This document shows positions 1-11,275 of a DNA stretch of 64,000 bases, one piece after another. The notes under the pieces are model-generated. The model did not search any database and was not told where the DNA came from. It saw nothing but the letters and a program-made list of their open reading frames with translations. Location of the stretch: the NCBI GenBank assembly GCA_002900995.3, contig CM035312.1:2996602-3060601 (forward strand). The letters are read 5' to 3'. Origin of the DNA: Ganoderma boninense (Eukaryota > Basidiomycota > Agaricomycetes > Polyporales > Polyporaceae). Made by a program: the position numbers and the translations under genes. Every line of letters begins with the position of its first letter. Position 1 is the first letter of the stretch.

Positions 1-1485
1 TATGAAATACGCCCCTCCGCCTGTCAGTGGGAAATCGTCGGGGTCCGATCGCGGGGCCTTCTGGTTGAAGTGAAAATTCCCATCAATGGCGAAGTGCAGA
101 GCGTCGATATACCTATCAAGGATTGAAAGACGCCTTTGAAGAGGATTGTAACGGAACGCACGCACTTGAGCTCCTCATCCCGATTCTTCCATCCATCCCG
201 CATGTTTATCCCGGGCTGAGGGCAGGCTGGACAGAGGGATGCCAGACTGCCTGTCGGTAGGTGTCGCACAGGCTGCTTTCCCGCACGGCGACATGCACGG
301 AGGAAGGCAAACTCGCGCGCAGCATTGTTGAATTCACGATATCGGTCCTGAAAATAATGTCAAGGGCGGTCGCATTGATAGGAACCCGCTGCGCGTACCT
401 TGACGTCCTCTGAGCAGACGGCGTCCGTCAGCCGCTCAAGATGGGCCATATAGTCTAGTACATTCACATGCGCTAACAGACTCAGGCTGTGAAACGTCTC
501 CAGCGTGGCAAGAGTGATCGCTGTTCGTGGCTGTAGCCAAGTCGCAGGCCATAAGCCCGCCTCCAAGAGCTGTATGGCCTGTGAGGCTCGAGGAATTGTG
601 CATTGACAGAACAGAGCCTTCACGGCAGTTTGCCCGTGCTCGTGCATGATTAGCATATCCTTCGTTCGTGAATCTACATCTGGGCTACCATCCAGTCGAT
701 CTGGGGTGGAGGGGCAGCGTTCGCCATCGTGGCCGAGATACAACACGAATCCTAATTGGGGTACGGTCGCTTTGTCCCAGAGACCACGTTTGGGGCACCA
801 TTGTCGAATACGATCAAACGGTCTAGCCTGATGAGATGTGAGCACACAAGCTGAGCATTGAGGGCGAGAAAGGGGACAGTCGAGGCAGTGGAACAAGGCT
901 CCCTCCTGCCCTAAGTCTGCAGAGAGTGCTCGGTGGCAACACGGGCAGTGCAAGGTATCTGTTGGGGGGGCCTCTCGCCCATACCATGCTTCATCTGCAG
1001 GTTCGGCGTGCCGTCGGATAAAGTCGCCCAGACGTTCAGATGGCTGACATTTGTGCAAGCATCGGTGAGTGCATGAGTACTACAAAAGAGTCGGCACTCA
1101 CTCTATGCCTCGTCGACCGTCCCTCTACTTCTTCGTCGCTACCTTCCTCTTCCATCTCCACATTCATTGCGGAGGCTGTAGTTTGGGCCCCGGAAAAAGT
1201 CTGAGCGGTACGACTCAGCGACGTTGCCGGACCATGGACAGTTGCCTTCTCTGTGGCTGGATTGAGGATGGGGAACGGGATGGGATCTCCTGCAGGAAAT
1301 GACGAGGGCGAAGGCTTGACCTTTTTGGGGGAGAAGTCAAATACGGAGGCGAAGAAACTGCGGCGGGGTGGAGATTTGTGAGAAGTGGGTTCATGAGCCC
1401 TAGTGCTGGAATCCACCTTCACCCGCTTGCGCGCAGCGAAGCTGAGTCCAGCAAGGGAGAGTCCAGGTATCCGGTTCTTGGACAT
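1..1485 (-). CDS. KDZ-family transposase (5' four exons, runs off left edge)
   Basis: This is the N-terminal part of a transposase of the Kyakuja-Dileera-Zisupton (KDZ) superfamily, which mobilises DNA transposons in basidiomycetes. Exons read 1485-1102, 1043-399, 347-166 and 112 to beyond base 1; introns are 58, 51 and 53 bp with GT-AG ends, and the phases (0, 0, 2) close without a stop. The first exon encodes a basic, Ser/Pro-rich tail ending in an acidic stretch. Exon 2 carries the CxC2-type cysteine cluster: CPCC, then C-x2-C-x5-C-x2-C, then LGFVLYLGHDGERCP, followed by the typical segment with PATWLQPRTA and FHSLSLL. Exon 3 has the hallmark CPACPQPGIN, and exon 4 has FAIDGNFHF, which introduces the catalytic domain. 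The DDE core lies outside the window. No frameshift is visible, so this copy may be intact. Start chosen at the first ATG of the open frame. Family assignment is recognised from motifs, not from a search. Confidence 0.88.
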
Positions 1486-1515
1486 GGCGCAGAGGCGAAG
1501 GGGAGAAAAGCACAC

Positions 1516-3214
1516 TGGGAGGATGGCAACCCCAGTCTCATAGGCGGAAGGCGATGTGTACGCCGCGAGTGATGGTAATTTCCAACAGGTCTCGAAATGT
1601 TGGCTCAGGGTGTCATGGCTACATTGCCGTGACCAATGCCGAGGCTCGTCTCTCCCTACTCATGATCATCATCGTACTTGCTCATGGTCGACTGTGGATA
1701 CTTTCAGACACATACTACTGAGACAACGCTGTGAGAACAAGTATCATCACCTTGTCACCTTGGTCACCTTGGTTGTTGCACTCCCATCATTCGAGTTCCA
1801 CTTGACCCGGTTTCTGCCGAATGTCGGAATCCCTCGCGCGCTTCATATCTCGTCCAATCACAGCATGCGCCTCTCTTCTAGACTCAACGTTCAATAGCAG
1901 CAGCATCCGGGTCCAACAATCCCCTCGCTCGCCTTTTGTGCCGATATTGTCCATGGTCAGTAGGTCGCAGGCTTGCCGCGTGGTAATCATGTATTAACCT
2001 TTGGTTGTGGACTAGAAAGCTTTCCCCCGGGCAGTAAACGTGTTGTAACAAAACGTTGCACCTCCCACAGTCGCCTACGCGAACAGAACGGGGATCTGCG
2101 CGCTGCCCGCACTGCCTGGAGTCTGGGCATCTAGCCTTGACATTGTACCCAGTTCAAGTTTCATCACTGTTCCTCATCATTTTTTGTTGTACTCGCACTT
2201 AGAACTTGATCCTCTCGCATCTGAAGACCGTTGCGCCCATACTACTGACAATTTTGGCCCGCAGATTTTAGTAGATCGACAAGCAGCACCAACGTCGCCA
2301 TAAACCGAGCCCCAAGAAGCACGTCCTCTTGCCCGTCTCCGCCGCCACCTCGTCCACTTCGCCATCAATGCACCATCCCCGACCCCATCGCTCGACAATG
2401 ACAATCCTGCCAATTCCACCTGTGAACTTGCCTCCCTCCATCCTCCTCTCCCAAACCTAGTGTATCGCCAAGCACCTTCTGTTCTCGGTCCTCTCCGCTC
2501 TCATTCCTATTCCCGTCTTCCAAAAATGTACTCATTTGTCTCTGTTCATCTCACGCTCTCCTACTCATTTATACGTCCTCCCTAGGCTTGTCCCCATGAC
2601 GCTCTCTCTACTATCAACAGGTGTGCGACGCACCTCACATGTTTTCATTTGGATGCTCGTCTCCCTTTCTGCGTAGTCTCCTGGGCTCTTATTCACCTCT
2701 GCATCACTTTCGCGCATCGACTCCGCACCTGCCGCACAACACGCCATATCGTGCCGTCCAGATTCCCTGGTCATCTCCATGTTTTGCGCATTACCACGCC
2801 CCATCGATTCCTCTGCCTCTGCGCTCTCCATCGTCTCTTCGTCTTTCAGCCACGCGATGTGCGCCGCCTGTCGTCTCCACGTCCAGAGTCGTTTCCTCCC
2901 TCGTCGCTTGCACATCCTTTGCTCCCCTCTCGCCGTCATGAGCCTCGCTGCGTTTTGGGCCCTCGTCGCTCGCGCATTTATCTAATCATATCTGAGCTCA
3001 ACGACCTCGACCACTATTACCGCGACCAACCGAGATTCAATTAAGATGTCCTGCGCATTACCTCATAGACCCGTAACCCGTAAGCGTAGTGCTCGTGGCG
3101 CGTGTTTCAATAGAACTTCCGTTTTACTGGGACCGACACGGGATGCCAACGTGGCCGGTAATGGACGATACGCCTCGCACAGCCAAGTTGAAAGACTACA
3201 ACTACATCGATGGC
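1516..3214. other. unassigned; probable KDZ element flank
   Basis: No convincing gene. The open frames here are short, overlap on both strands and lack recognisable motifs or a splice pattern. Being directly upstream of the KDZ transposase start, part of this stretch probably holds the element's 5' non-coding region and one terminal inverted repeat, but I could not identify that terminus because the other end lies outside the window. Between 2180 and 3000 the plus strand is pyrimidine-rich (long C/T tracts), which creates spurious Pro/Ser/Arg frames. Confidence 0.4.
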
Positions 3215-4230
3215 CTATGAATGCCTCGCCTTCTTCACAATACCGCCTAACTCAATGCCATCTGCCTGGCGCTTGCCCAACGCCACTAGTACCTCGCGTT
3301 TGGTGTGATAGTGATACGCACTGTCAACGAACGCTATGGTCCTAGCTTGCTGCAAGATCGACTCAGTGTAGTGTCTTAGCATCATCGAAGAGACAGCCAC
3401 GTCGTATTTGGAAGCAACGGCGTGTGCGATGCCGATGTGGTCCTGGTGTATGGAGGACAAGCAGGGGTCAATGCAAAAATGTAAATGAGCATGACAAGAA
3501 GGCCGCACCTGCCAATTCACAGCCACGTGGTTCAAACTGGTACGCGGAATACAGTCGCTATCTCGTTCCAGCTTGGCGAGCTCATCACCCAAGCCCACCG
3601 GAATGCGAACTTCAGGTAGCTTCACCAAAAGCGTCGTGACGTTACGGCCGGCCTTCAGTGGACTTGTTAGGCGGCCTGTCTCCCAATCTGTTGCGCTCGG
3701 CGCCCAGATTTCGATTTCGTCGCGCCCTTTCATCGTCACAAGTGCAAAGGTATGAGGGCTAGAAAGGTTGACTATGCGTCGAGCGTCGAGGTAAGGCGCC
3801 CAATAGACGACAGGAAGCCGCTCCGACTGGAACAAACGTCAGGACGAGTCTAACAACACGAAGAAGGAAAGCAGCTGCTCACGGTTGTCCAAATGACGAC
3901 GCGAAGATAGGAATCGCTGCAAAATTCAACGTGGCCGGGGATGAAGGAGGGATAACCAAGGGCTCGATGAATAGCCGTGACTTCGAATCCGAACATAGGG
4001 CAGTGAAAGACGTCCCAGGCCCGGATGAGGATCACAGGGGCCTCAGTGTTGACCAACAGTTTCTCTGTCGTGATCTTGATACACCACTTGCTTTCCTGCA
4101 CGTCGAATATTTCGAATACACGGCGCATAGAAAGGCCTGGCCCAGTTGGCATGAGCCAACGGAGGCGCCGCAAGTCGATGGGCATGCCAGGCTCGAAGGG
4201 CACCATGTGCCAGGCTGGCACACAGGACTC
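3215..4230 (-). CDS. hypothetical protein, 3' exons
   Basis: A spliced gene of unknown function. Three exons fit together in phase 0: 4230-3883 (entered from an AG acceptor), 3826-3509 and 3442-3215, separated by introns of 56 and 66 bp. The combined 297 residues include FCSDSYLRVVIWTT across the first junction and VAVNWQ/DHIGIAHAVA across the second, and end KKARHS-stop. No catalytic motif, signal peptide or membrane segment is evident. The alternation of short hydrophobic strands with Trp residues is reminiscent of beta-rich C-terminal halves of basidiomycete F-box proteins, but no F-box is present, so that is only a suggestion. The 5' exon or exons and start codon were not found; they should lie between 4231 and about 4700. 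Codon continuity across both introns is the main support. Confidence 0.5.
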
Positions 4231-4469
4231 CTACAGCCGATGCACCTATCTCAGCCTCGGAAGACTCTTGGGTGGAATGACAGCATACCTTGAACCAAAA
4301 AACAAATCGAGCGAACGGCATTGGTGCTGAATGACGGTGATGAGGAGTGAGACGAGTGGGGGTGAGATGAGTGGGGGGACGCGAGAAGGCACACCAGGAG
4401 CCAGGACTCTTTGGGGTCCGCCATCTCCCGAGTACTAGCGGAGTGTGGTCGTGTTTGCGGCATCGTCAC

Positions 4470-7400
4470 GGCGCCATTCTGGTTACATTTGAGGTTTCCA
4501 GAGCATCAAGCGTTCGCTTTGACCGGCCTCTGCATATAGTTTATTCCAACAAAAATGTCGGTACCTAGATACAGGGCTTGCCTTACGTGTGAGCACCAGG
4601 CCTGACCCAACCCCCCTCCCTTGAACCTTCGCGGATGGTATCCTAGCTCGTTTCGGCCGTGGGTCCGCCGCATCCGCCGCATCCGCGTCCGGCATGGCCA
4701 CGCCTGCTGGAGACGATTCCGGCGACTACGCTTGCGGGATCCAGCCGTCTTCGCTTCGCGGGTGTGTGCATAGGTAGCGGTGCATTTATTTCTTTGGTCC
4801 TGCCGAGAGGACGTCCACCGCTTTACGAATATACACTTCAGGTGGAGTGAACGTGAGCTGTACTTGATGTGGGCTCATGTTGAGGTTGCAGGGTAGGACC
4901 GAGGGATGGAAGACGGAGATTCTGTGTGGGTGGCGAATGGCAGAGAAGTCAAGAACAGGGATGTGTGTCGCTCGTCGCGTACCATGGCAGCCGGGATTCC
5001 TGCTCCTGCGCCATCGGGGCTACTCCGTGAATGTCTCATTTCTCCCATCAGCGCGTAATATCGTATATGCGGAAGGGAAGTGGACCTTCCAATGCGCAAT
5101 GATTAGGGTAGCACCCGCACAGGCGACTGAAACTCAAATAATAATAATATCCCGCCCAGCAGACACAGTGGTGCCGGGGAGGGGAGGCAAATGGGGAGAA
5201 TAGGAAGGCAGGCGTAGGCTTTGACGAATATTTGTACATACAATTGTACATACAATTCCATTTTGAGACCCTGCATATGAATAAGGTCCGTCGTCAGTAA
5301 TATGACAGCGCGGCGATGAAATTTCGAATTGCGTCCCAACATGTCTTGTAACCGGTGGGCGATAAATGCCACCGGAATGCCCGGCCTGTCCATCTACTCC
5401 TGGGAACACGCTCATGATCGATGAGAGAGGACCCCAGACAGCTGAGGCAAGGGACTTCCGTTGCATGCAGAGGCTGAATGACGAGGGAAAGGGGGATCGG
5501 ATCTAGTGGTTTGTCGCGATCGCACGAAGGTCGACAGTCGTCCCGAAAAACTGAATGGTTTTATCGCCGCGGTAGGACGGCAGCAGGCCAATTCTGCCGA
5601 ACAGGCGACTGATGTTCTTGCGCTCCTCCAGTCGTCGCGCCGTACGTGGCTGACCCGAAGGCGCGCGGACCATGGACGGTTCCTCGATAGCAACGGGAAT
5701 TTGGTAGTCCCCAAACGGCGCTGCGCGCTATTCAACCATCGTTGGGGGGGGGGGGTCGCTAGCAATTGTATCGAACAGGCGCACTCGGCAAAAGTCTCGG
5801 ATATGGAGGAGGTCGTGAAGATGGTCGCAAAGAGCGTGCTGCGGATGCTGGCATGAGGGATCGGGTCATGTCGCTGGGTGGACGGGTGATGGAGGACTGG
5901 GACGACCACTCGGCCTTCGCAGTGCCATGACGAGCCTGTCGACCCCGTTTCGCCTTGTTTGACAAGCCCAGGGGTGATAGACTTGGCGGTGCTATGTTAA
6001 GAGCACCTTGCGCGCCGGTCCGCAATCACTTCGGCAGCCGTATTTCATCTCAAACGTCCGTCGCGTCGCGTCCGCAACAGATACTAGCCGTGCCAGGTGT
6101 GCTCCTACCACTTGCTCAGACACAAGAACCAGCATGTAGCGCAACCAATTGCCCGCTAGGTTGGAAACGCCGGCTAGTCGTCGGTGTTCCCGGCAAATAA
6201 GATGGCCGAGAGGACCTTCTACAGGCACGGACGATCGAGGCTTGCACTCGACCACCTTCCACCGCTCGTTCGCGGGTAAGAGGTCCGAGAAACCAGGTCG
6301 GTAGCCAGACGCGAGTACCACGCTCCGCATCAGATTCTTGTTTCAGGAAGGCTCAGGCTCCTACGACGGGAACGATATCCATGCTTGTAGTCTCGATCAG
6401 ATCCTACACGGCCAAGGATAACCTAGGCATAGGTCTTCGACCCGGCAAGCTCCAAGCACACAGCCTAGATTTGTGCGGTGATCGCAACGACAATCCTACT
6501 ACAGCAGAATAGTAACGCAGGGAATGGACAACTTATCGCAGGGGGTCGTTAGAAAACGCCCGTACTGAGACATCCTCAGGCGCATCATGTCTTCGAAACG
6601 TCGGAGGGCAGCCTTTGAGGCAGACAGAAAGGCATCTTGAGGTTTCTTGGCTACACAGCAAATCTATTAAAACAATGCCGCAATCCTCGACCCAACTCGC
6701 ATCTGGATGAAGAGTCTTCCATAGAACAGGTGAAGAAGATCTGGAAGAGCAGAACGAGAAAGATGCACGCGACATGCCACGTCGACAAGGTCTTGTGGTC
6801 ACCGCGGTAGGGGCCCTACTGCCCGCCGGAATGTGTAGTTACCACAGAGGAGGGCGCCGGAAACTATGACGCATGGTCCGTGTCGAGCGACAAACTCACC
6901 GTGCCATCAGAAGTTCTGTGCAGTGCGACTTCGCCTTCATGCGCTTTGCAAACGATGGGAGCTGAGGGCGACCTGAATACGCGTCCATTCGAGACTGTAC
7001 CGGCACGCACGCACCTACACCGTGACGGCTGACCTTCAGGACGGGTGGATGAGGTTTTGAACCCGATCGAGCTGCACCGGGATGCGGCGTAGTCGACGGC
7101 GACGGCATCGTTTCATGGAGGGATCGTTGACAGAGATCCGTCAATCTGTGCAGGCATTTGCATTTATTGATCAGCGCTCCTAAACCTGGAGTAGAACGAC
7201 ATACTGGAGGCGTGGAGGTTGGGACGGAGGAACAGGGGTTATGCGCTCGAAGCTGAGGGGACAACCAATGAACGATGGTGGAGGCGGTAGGGAGATGGCC
7301 ACCACTGAGCAGCGAAGGGGTCTAGGTTCACCGCTGAAACGTCAAACTATAGGGAGAGGGAGCCTATGGCGATGAAACGTACGCTTGACTGAACTCTCGT

Positions 7401-9054
7401 GGGGCGAATGAGTAGGCCGACGGAGGCTCCTCAACGTAGATATCTTCGCTGAGATCCACAGACCCTTGGGGGAGCAATGTGTTCTCAGCTCTGCGATCGT
7501 TGGTAAGCTCTCCGAGCTGTACACAACAGTACACAGTGTTCGCTGTAGGGCCACGAGATCCTATTAGCTTTGGAATTTGGCGAGAGGGCAAAAACCAACG
7601 GGACGAAGGGATATAATGAGGCGCGTAATTGTCGGAGCACACCTGGACCTCGAATCGTTTGGGGGTAAGTATAGCTAGTGAGCCGGTCGGGGGCAGGTCG
7701 GGGGTTGCGGGTGGGGGGGCTTGGTGAGGGGCCAACAGTCCCCGATGAAAGGCGCCGGTGCGTCAGCGAACAGCACGTGATTGAAACAATTCTGAACAAA
7801 CAATCCACGCGGGAACATCGACTCGGCGCGTTCGCTAACGTCCAGGACGTGTACCCAAGCCAACAGTAGCCCTCATCATCTAACGATGAACCTCACCTCC
7901 TGACCGTACAACCTCAGGTCAAACACTGTGCACCGTTGTGTCAGGCTCCGAGAGCTCGCCGGCAGTCGCAGTGCTGAGACATCAGCTCTCCCCTAAGGGT
8001 CTGTGATTTCCCAGCGAAGACAACCAGCCGTGGTACGTGCGGAATATCCACGCTGTCTACCAGGGTCGGCGAGTGAGGAGGCTTCGCCATCGTCAACACT
8101 CGGGGCGGACCGACAGCGGCACCTGCGCACTCTCTCTAAACCTGGTTGCATCTTCCGGCAGATGTAATCGCCGGTGTTTCGTGTAGCTCGCTGCGCGGGG
8201 TGACACTTCGGTGACCTCCTCGAGGTCAGGTTTGCTTCTCGCTAGGCCTCCACACAAGGCGAGGTGGAGGCTGTCCGTCGCTCTGCTACCAGCCACGTTG
8301 GAACTGGGTGAGAATTCAATCGAAGGGGCCAGCAGAAGTCCCAGGTGGGGTATCTCAGCGACCAAGTCCCCCTGCCGGGGCTGGATGCCGCTACCGTGGT
8401 AGCCCCGGCAGATGAGTTGAAAAAACCGGGTGGCCCGCGCAAACCGAAGACGGCTGGATCTGCTTGTTCCCGGGAATCCCATTGGGGGAACGGTCGACGG
8501 GGCAAAGGGGAGGACACGACAGGCAACGGCGGATACCCCAGGCCGGAATATGGTTGTAAAATGACCGTGAATCGTCTCCTGTCACAACCATATTCCGGAC
8601 CTGAATTTTTGGTAAGCGCCGTTTAGATCGACATAACAAAACGTACCTACTCGGTCAACGGATCAATAAGATTGTAGTATTCTTTTGTTAATGAGCGCCC
8701 TTTGAGAATTGAGGTCCGGGATATGGGCGCGACAGCAGACCAGTTCCCGGTTCCAGACGTATTCCCAGCGGTATCCGTCATTGTCCGGTGAGAGCTACCC
8801 TACCCAAAGCTTCAGCGTCTCTCGGGAAGTTGAAACTCACGGTCTATGGAGGGCAATCATAGTGGAAAACTGATGTTGTGATGTGACTGAAAGGGATACT
8901 GGGAATCTTTTCTTATCCGGTTGTATGTTCACATGCTCCCTCGATACCTTCGCCTCCGTTCCAAGCACTCTGGAAACTCCGGAATTGACATTCCACATCT
9001 GGTCATAGCCGCGTAACTTAAAAAGTCAGGAAAGACATTGTCCCTTCAGCCACC
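4470..9054. other. long stretch with no supportable gene
   Basis: No feature can be supported. Many open frames of 60-165 codons occur on both strands, but none shows a domain, a consistent splice chain or a family motif. The longest pair overlaps at 5412-5909 (minus, Ser/Arg-rich) and 5506-5856 (plus), so at least one is a shadow. A short inverted repeat at 8547-8600 pairs a CCGGAATATGGTTGT segment with ACAACCATATTCCGG around a loop of about 20 bases. The stretch resembles decayed repeat sequence at the border of the repeat-rich island. Confidence 0.4.
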
Positions 9055-9733
9055 ATGCAACCGGCACACACAACAGACTCCCCCAAACTTCGTCCCTTCC
9101 TCAGCATCTTGTGGCAGGAACAGCAGCCGGGGGAACACCTCGATCCCAACCTACCTGCTCATGTCTACATCGGTTCTGGTCACTATTCGGAGAGCGGATA
9201 CTCGACCGAAGTGGCTTACGAGATTCGGTTAGTGGGGGTGGGTAAAGGTCCTGGTCGCGAGCCTGAGCTCGTCGATACTACGGTAAGCTTGCTACATCCC
9301 TGTTCATACCTCCCTGATTTAACCCCGTGACGCTAGCTCATGTTCCCAAGCACCGTAGATGCTGTGGTTCAAGACCACCATCGATGGTGCCAGTGGGTTT
9401 CAATGCTCGAATCCGCCGACGAGGCTATGCTGCCCAGCCTCCTCCCAAACCAAAGGAGGTCCCTCCTCGATGTTGCCCGCTTCTTGCGTGCCTTGGCAAC
9501 CCCCCCAGCACCTCTCATTCCCCTTGGACAGTGGGCCGTGTTCTGGGCGGTTCTGATGAATGGCTTCCCCCCCACCGAGCACCTCAGACGCGGAGAAGTC
9601 CACCTGCAGCAGGTCTCCCTGTGGCTGCGTCAACGCTACCCGGTAAGTAGGAGACAACTTACTTTCTGGTCCCAGTGTCACAGCGTCGTATCGGTCTGAT
9701 AATGCTTCTGTTCAGGACGTGTGCCCACCGTAG
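9055..9733 (+). CDS. hypothetical protein, 183 aa, three exons
   Basis: A compact gene model with clean splicing: exon 1 at 9055-9282 (76 codons), intron 9283-9336 (GTAAGC...CTAG), exon 2 at 9337-9642 (102 codons), intron 9643-9715 (GTAAGT...TCAG), exon 3 at 9716-9733 ending DVCPP-stop. Both introns fall in phase 0. The protein begins MQPAHTTDSPKLRPFLSILW and contains RPFLSILWQEQQPGEHLDP and a leucine-rich segment LLPNQRRSLLDVARFLRAL; it has no signal peptide, membrane segment or known domain. The function is unknown. It could be a lineage-specific gene or the remnant of a larger one, but the absence of stops and the good donor and acceptor sites favour a real small gene. Confidence 0.55.
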
Positions 9734-11275
9734 GATGCGCAATAGTACCTCCGGCACTCACTTCAGGCTCTGAGCACGACGGTGTAAAGCATTAGTCCTC
9801 ATATAGCTACCTACTGTTAGATGGCCTGATGTTATACACATATTGCATCTATATTCCTCGCCCAATAATCGTCCTTGTCCTGAAATCCGCGGTCGGCGCT
9901 CAGGGCATCGCGAGCGACTCCAGGTCCAGGTCGGGCCCTGTGATGGGCCTGTCGAACATCAGAATGAGATTGTCAAATATTCGGTGAAATCCCCAGTATC
10001 TGACTACATTACGTGGAAGACGTAGTCATGGCGTCCGTAACGTCTATGCGAGGATGCCCGACATGGCCGAACCCAGTCTAGGTCCTTTGAATGTCCTCCT
10101 TGACCAGGCACATCACAAGAGAGGCAGTTGCAAGGGGATAAAGTTAAGGGCGATAAGCGAGTAAGCTGAGCCTTCCGTGTATAGTCTTTTGAATTCAACT
10201 CAACTCCGCATCCGATCACGATGAGCTCCACTGGTAGAGCGGCCGTATGCTTGACTTCACCCTCGCCGTGTGCAACATGGTCGTTGTTCTGCTCAAGCTC
10301 TGTCATGTCCCGTGCACGAACACCGTCTGCTGCATAATTGTCCTCTGCTGGCTAACAAGCCTCTTCCAGCGGGTGTTTGCTCTGCCAGATTTCACACGCA
10401 TGCTCACGTGCAGGAGGCCTTGGATCAGGGCGTTGCCACTTGTAAAAGGGCATCACGTAGATCAGAGCATTCGTAAGAGATAGCGTCATGCCATATCGAA
10501 GACCTAGACTAAGATGGACAGGATGATCAGTGAGGGTAAGCAATCCAATGGTCACATTGCAGGTGAGTAGGGCATATCTGGTCCGATCTTCGAGGAGAAA
10601 GTTGGGTTCTAGGTAGTCGCCGTATTGCAAAGCAAGTACAAGATGACGAGATACTCGTGTTGACCGGTCTACGTGGAAAGATGCTTGCGGTACGAACCCT
10701 CTCCCATTTTTGAACCCAGAGTGCGAATGACCTCCTTGCAAATATTGTCCCAGCGTATCGGTCAAGACGAGGCACTTAGCCCGCTGATGCACTTCCAGAC
10801 GCTCATCAGTCGCTTCTTCGACGCCATCAACAAGTTCCTGCCTTACATCCTTACTTCATTGCCTCGCTGACGTGCGGGCCTCCCCACTTCCCATACGACG
10901 TTGAGCCGTCTAGGTGATGCGCACGGGTTTGTGCTGAGGGTACACGCGTGCTATTATTGCGGCTCGGTGGCCTGAACAAAGTTGCGGAATGTGAAATCCC
11001 AAGATGCCTTGTCTACGCGGTCTGCCAAATTTCCAGCCTTCTTGAATCCCCTAAGTCTATCCTTCCATTCTGTGGCGTTCAATGGACGCTCGCGCCCGGC
11101 AAGGATGCCCTGAAGACGCTGCTGGAACCAATGTTCCTGCCATGGGGTCCAGATTCCTGTGTACGCCCCACCTCTGACCCATGCGGAGTGTCGCGGCCAC
11201 CACGAGGCATCCTCGGTCTGGCTGCGAAGGCCTGATCTTCCAATGCTCAGTTCGGTCAGTGGGGACCACTCAAGG
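9734..11275. other. no supportable gene
   Basis: A few open frames occur (for example 10352-10792 on the minus strand, 146 codons), but none has a motif or splice partners. The minus-strand 10954-11283 frame abuts the 3' end of the 11276-13714 gene and may be its 3' untranslated or degenerate tail. Confidence 0.35.

Noticed and set aside
5412..5909. 165-codon minus-strand frame
   Set aside because: Low-complexity Ser/Arg/Thr composition, overlaps an equally plausible plus-strand frame, no motif or splice partners.
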